Shown here piece by piece: positions 41,690 through 41,925 of a DNA stretch of 41,925 nt. The notes under the pieces were generated by a model that saw nothing but the letters and a program-made list of their open reading frames with translations, was not told the origin of the DNA and searched no databases. The number at the start of each line of letters is the position of its first letter. Position 1 is the stretch's first letter. The position numbers and the translations under genes were made by a program. Location of the stretch: NCBI GenBank assembly GCA_002317355.1, contig DCJC01000022.1, forward strand, positions 1 to 41,925, in the 5' to 3' direction. The stretch comes from Prevotellaceae bacterium UBA1710 (GTDB taxonomy: Bacteria > Bacteroidota > Bacteroidia > Bacteroidales > Bacteroidaceae).

Positions 41690-41875
41690 CAGTTCCCTTA
41701 TGATTCCTATGTGGTTCCCATTTTTCTCCGTTTTATAGATGGGAGTAGATGCGGAGGTACAACGGACTTACAACGGAGGAAGAACTATGCTATAAAATGG
41801 GGTATGAGATTTAGTGATGGTGAAATAATAACTTCGGACGATTTTGTTCAGATTGTTGAGATATTTTTGCGTTGA
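41666..41875 (+). other. Doubtful open frame at the window's right end
   Basis: A frame of 69 codons begins at a GTG inside the family B repeat and ends ...EIITSDDFVQIVEIFLR. The second half has gene-like composition, but I recognise no family and the start lies in a repeat. It may be a gene remnant. A GTGTAGC/GCTACAC hairpin follows at 41885-41900. The rest of 41265-41925 holds only the repeat elements listed. Confidence 0.25.
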
Positions 41876-41925
41876 GACGAAGGAGTGTAGCGGGCTACAC
41901 GACTGAGGAACAACACAAAAATAGC

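Overview
The window looks like chromosomal DNA from a Bacteroidota, most probably Prevotellaceae (Prevotella/Segatella type). Reasons: promoters of the form TTTG-N19/20-TAnnTTTG, no clear Shine-Dalgarno sites, a GH10-CE1 xylanase/feruloyl esterase with the architecture known from rumen Prevotella, a PorZ-like type IX secretion protein, STN-domain outer membrane proteins with ECF sigma/anti-sigma genes, and SPASM/C39 peptide-export genes of the Bacteroidales type.

Layout. 1-566: structured repeats and a terminator. 567-4707: two minus-strand secreted glycosidases (GH10-CE1, GH5). 4924-8520: a decayed, AT-rich peptide maturation/export cassette (C39 transporter fragment with a frameshift, outer membrane barrel, SPASM fragment) abutting an Rhs fragment. 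8525-10679: hypothetical protein, SprT-like protein and an FGE-like lipoprotein. 11128-19717: surface-glycan block with manC, five glycosyltransferases and porZ. 19901-22300: a secreted S8 protease. 22323-25904: an ECF sigma, anti-sigma and STN/TonB-like barrel operon. 26737-27835: a second ECF sigma factor with a membrane partner, bracketed by a duplicated terminator region. 28329-30425: a GH43 glycosidase. 30561-32415: a GT9 and a DUF4254 protein. 32502-37092: a YitT-RdgB fusion and leuS. 37289-39982: mutS, divergent from leuS. 40217-41264: an AT-rich membrane protein and a 49-residue zinc ribbon. 41265-41925: repeats.

How the genes fit together. GH10-CE1, GH5 and GH43 suggest xylan or other hemicellulose use. 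manC, the glycosyltransferases and porZ suggest assembly of a surface polysaccharide linked to type IX secretion. The two ECF systems look like separate envelope-signalling units.

The most unusual feature is the density of palindromic elements with terminal inverted repeats, in several families. They lie in gaps, form gene ends, and in at least two genes (the S8 protease twice, mutS once) sit inside the reading frame without breaking it. This resembles the idea of the Rickettsia palindromic elements, but the sequences here do not resemble those as far as I can judge.
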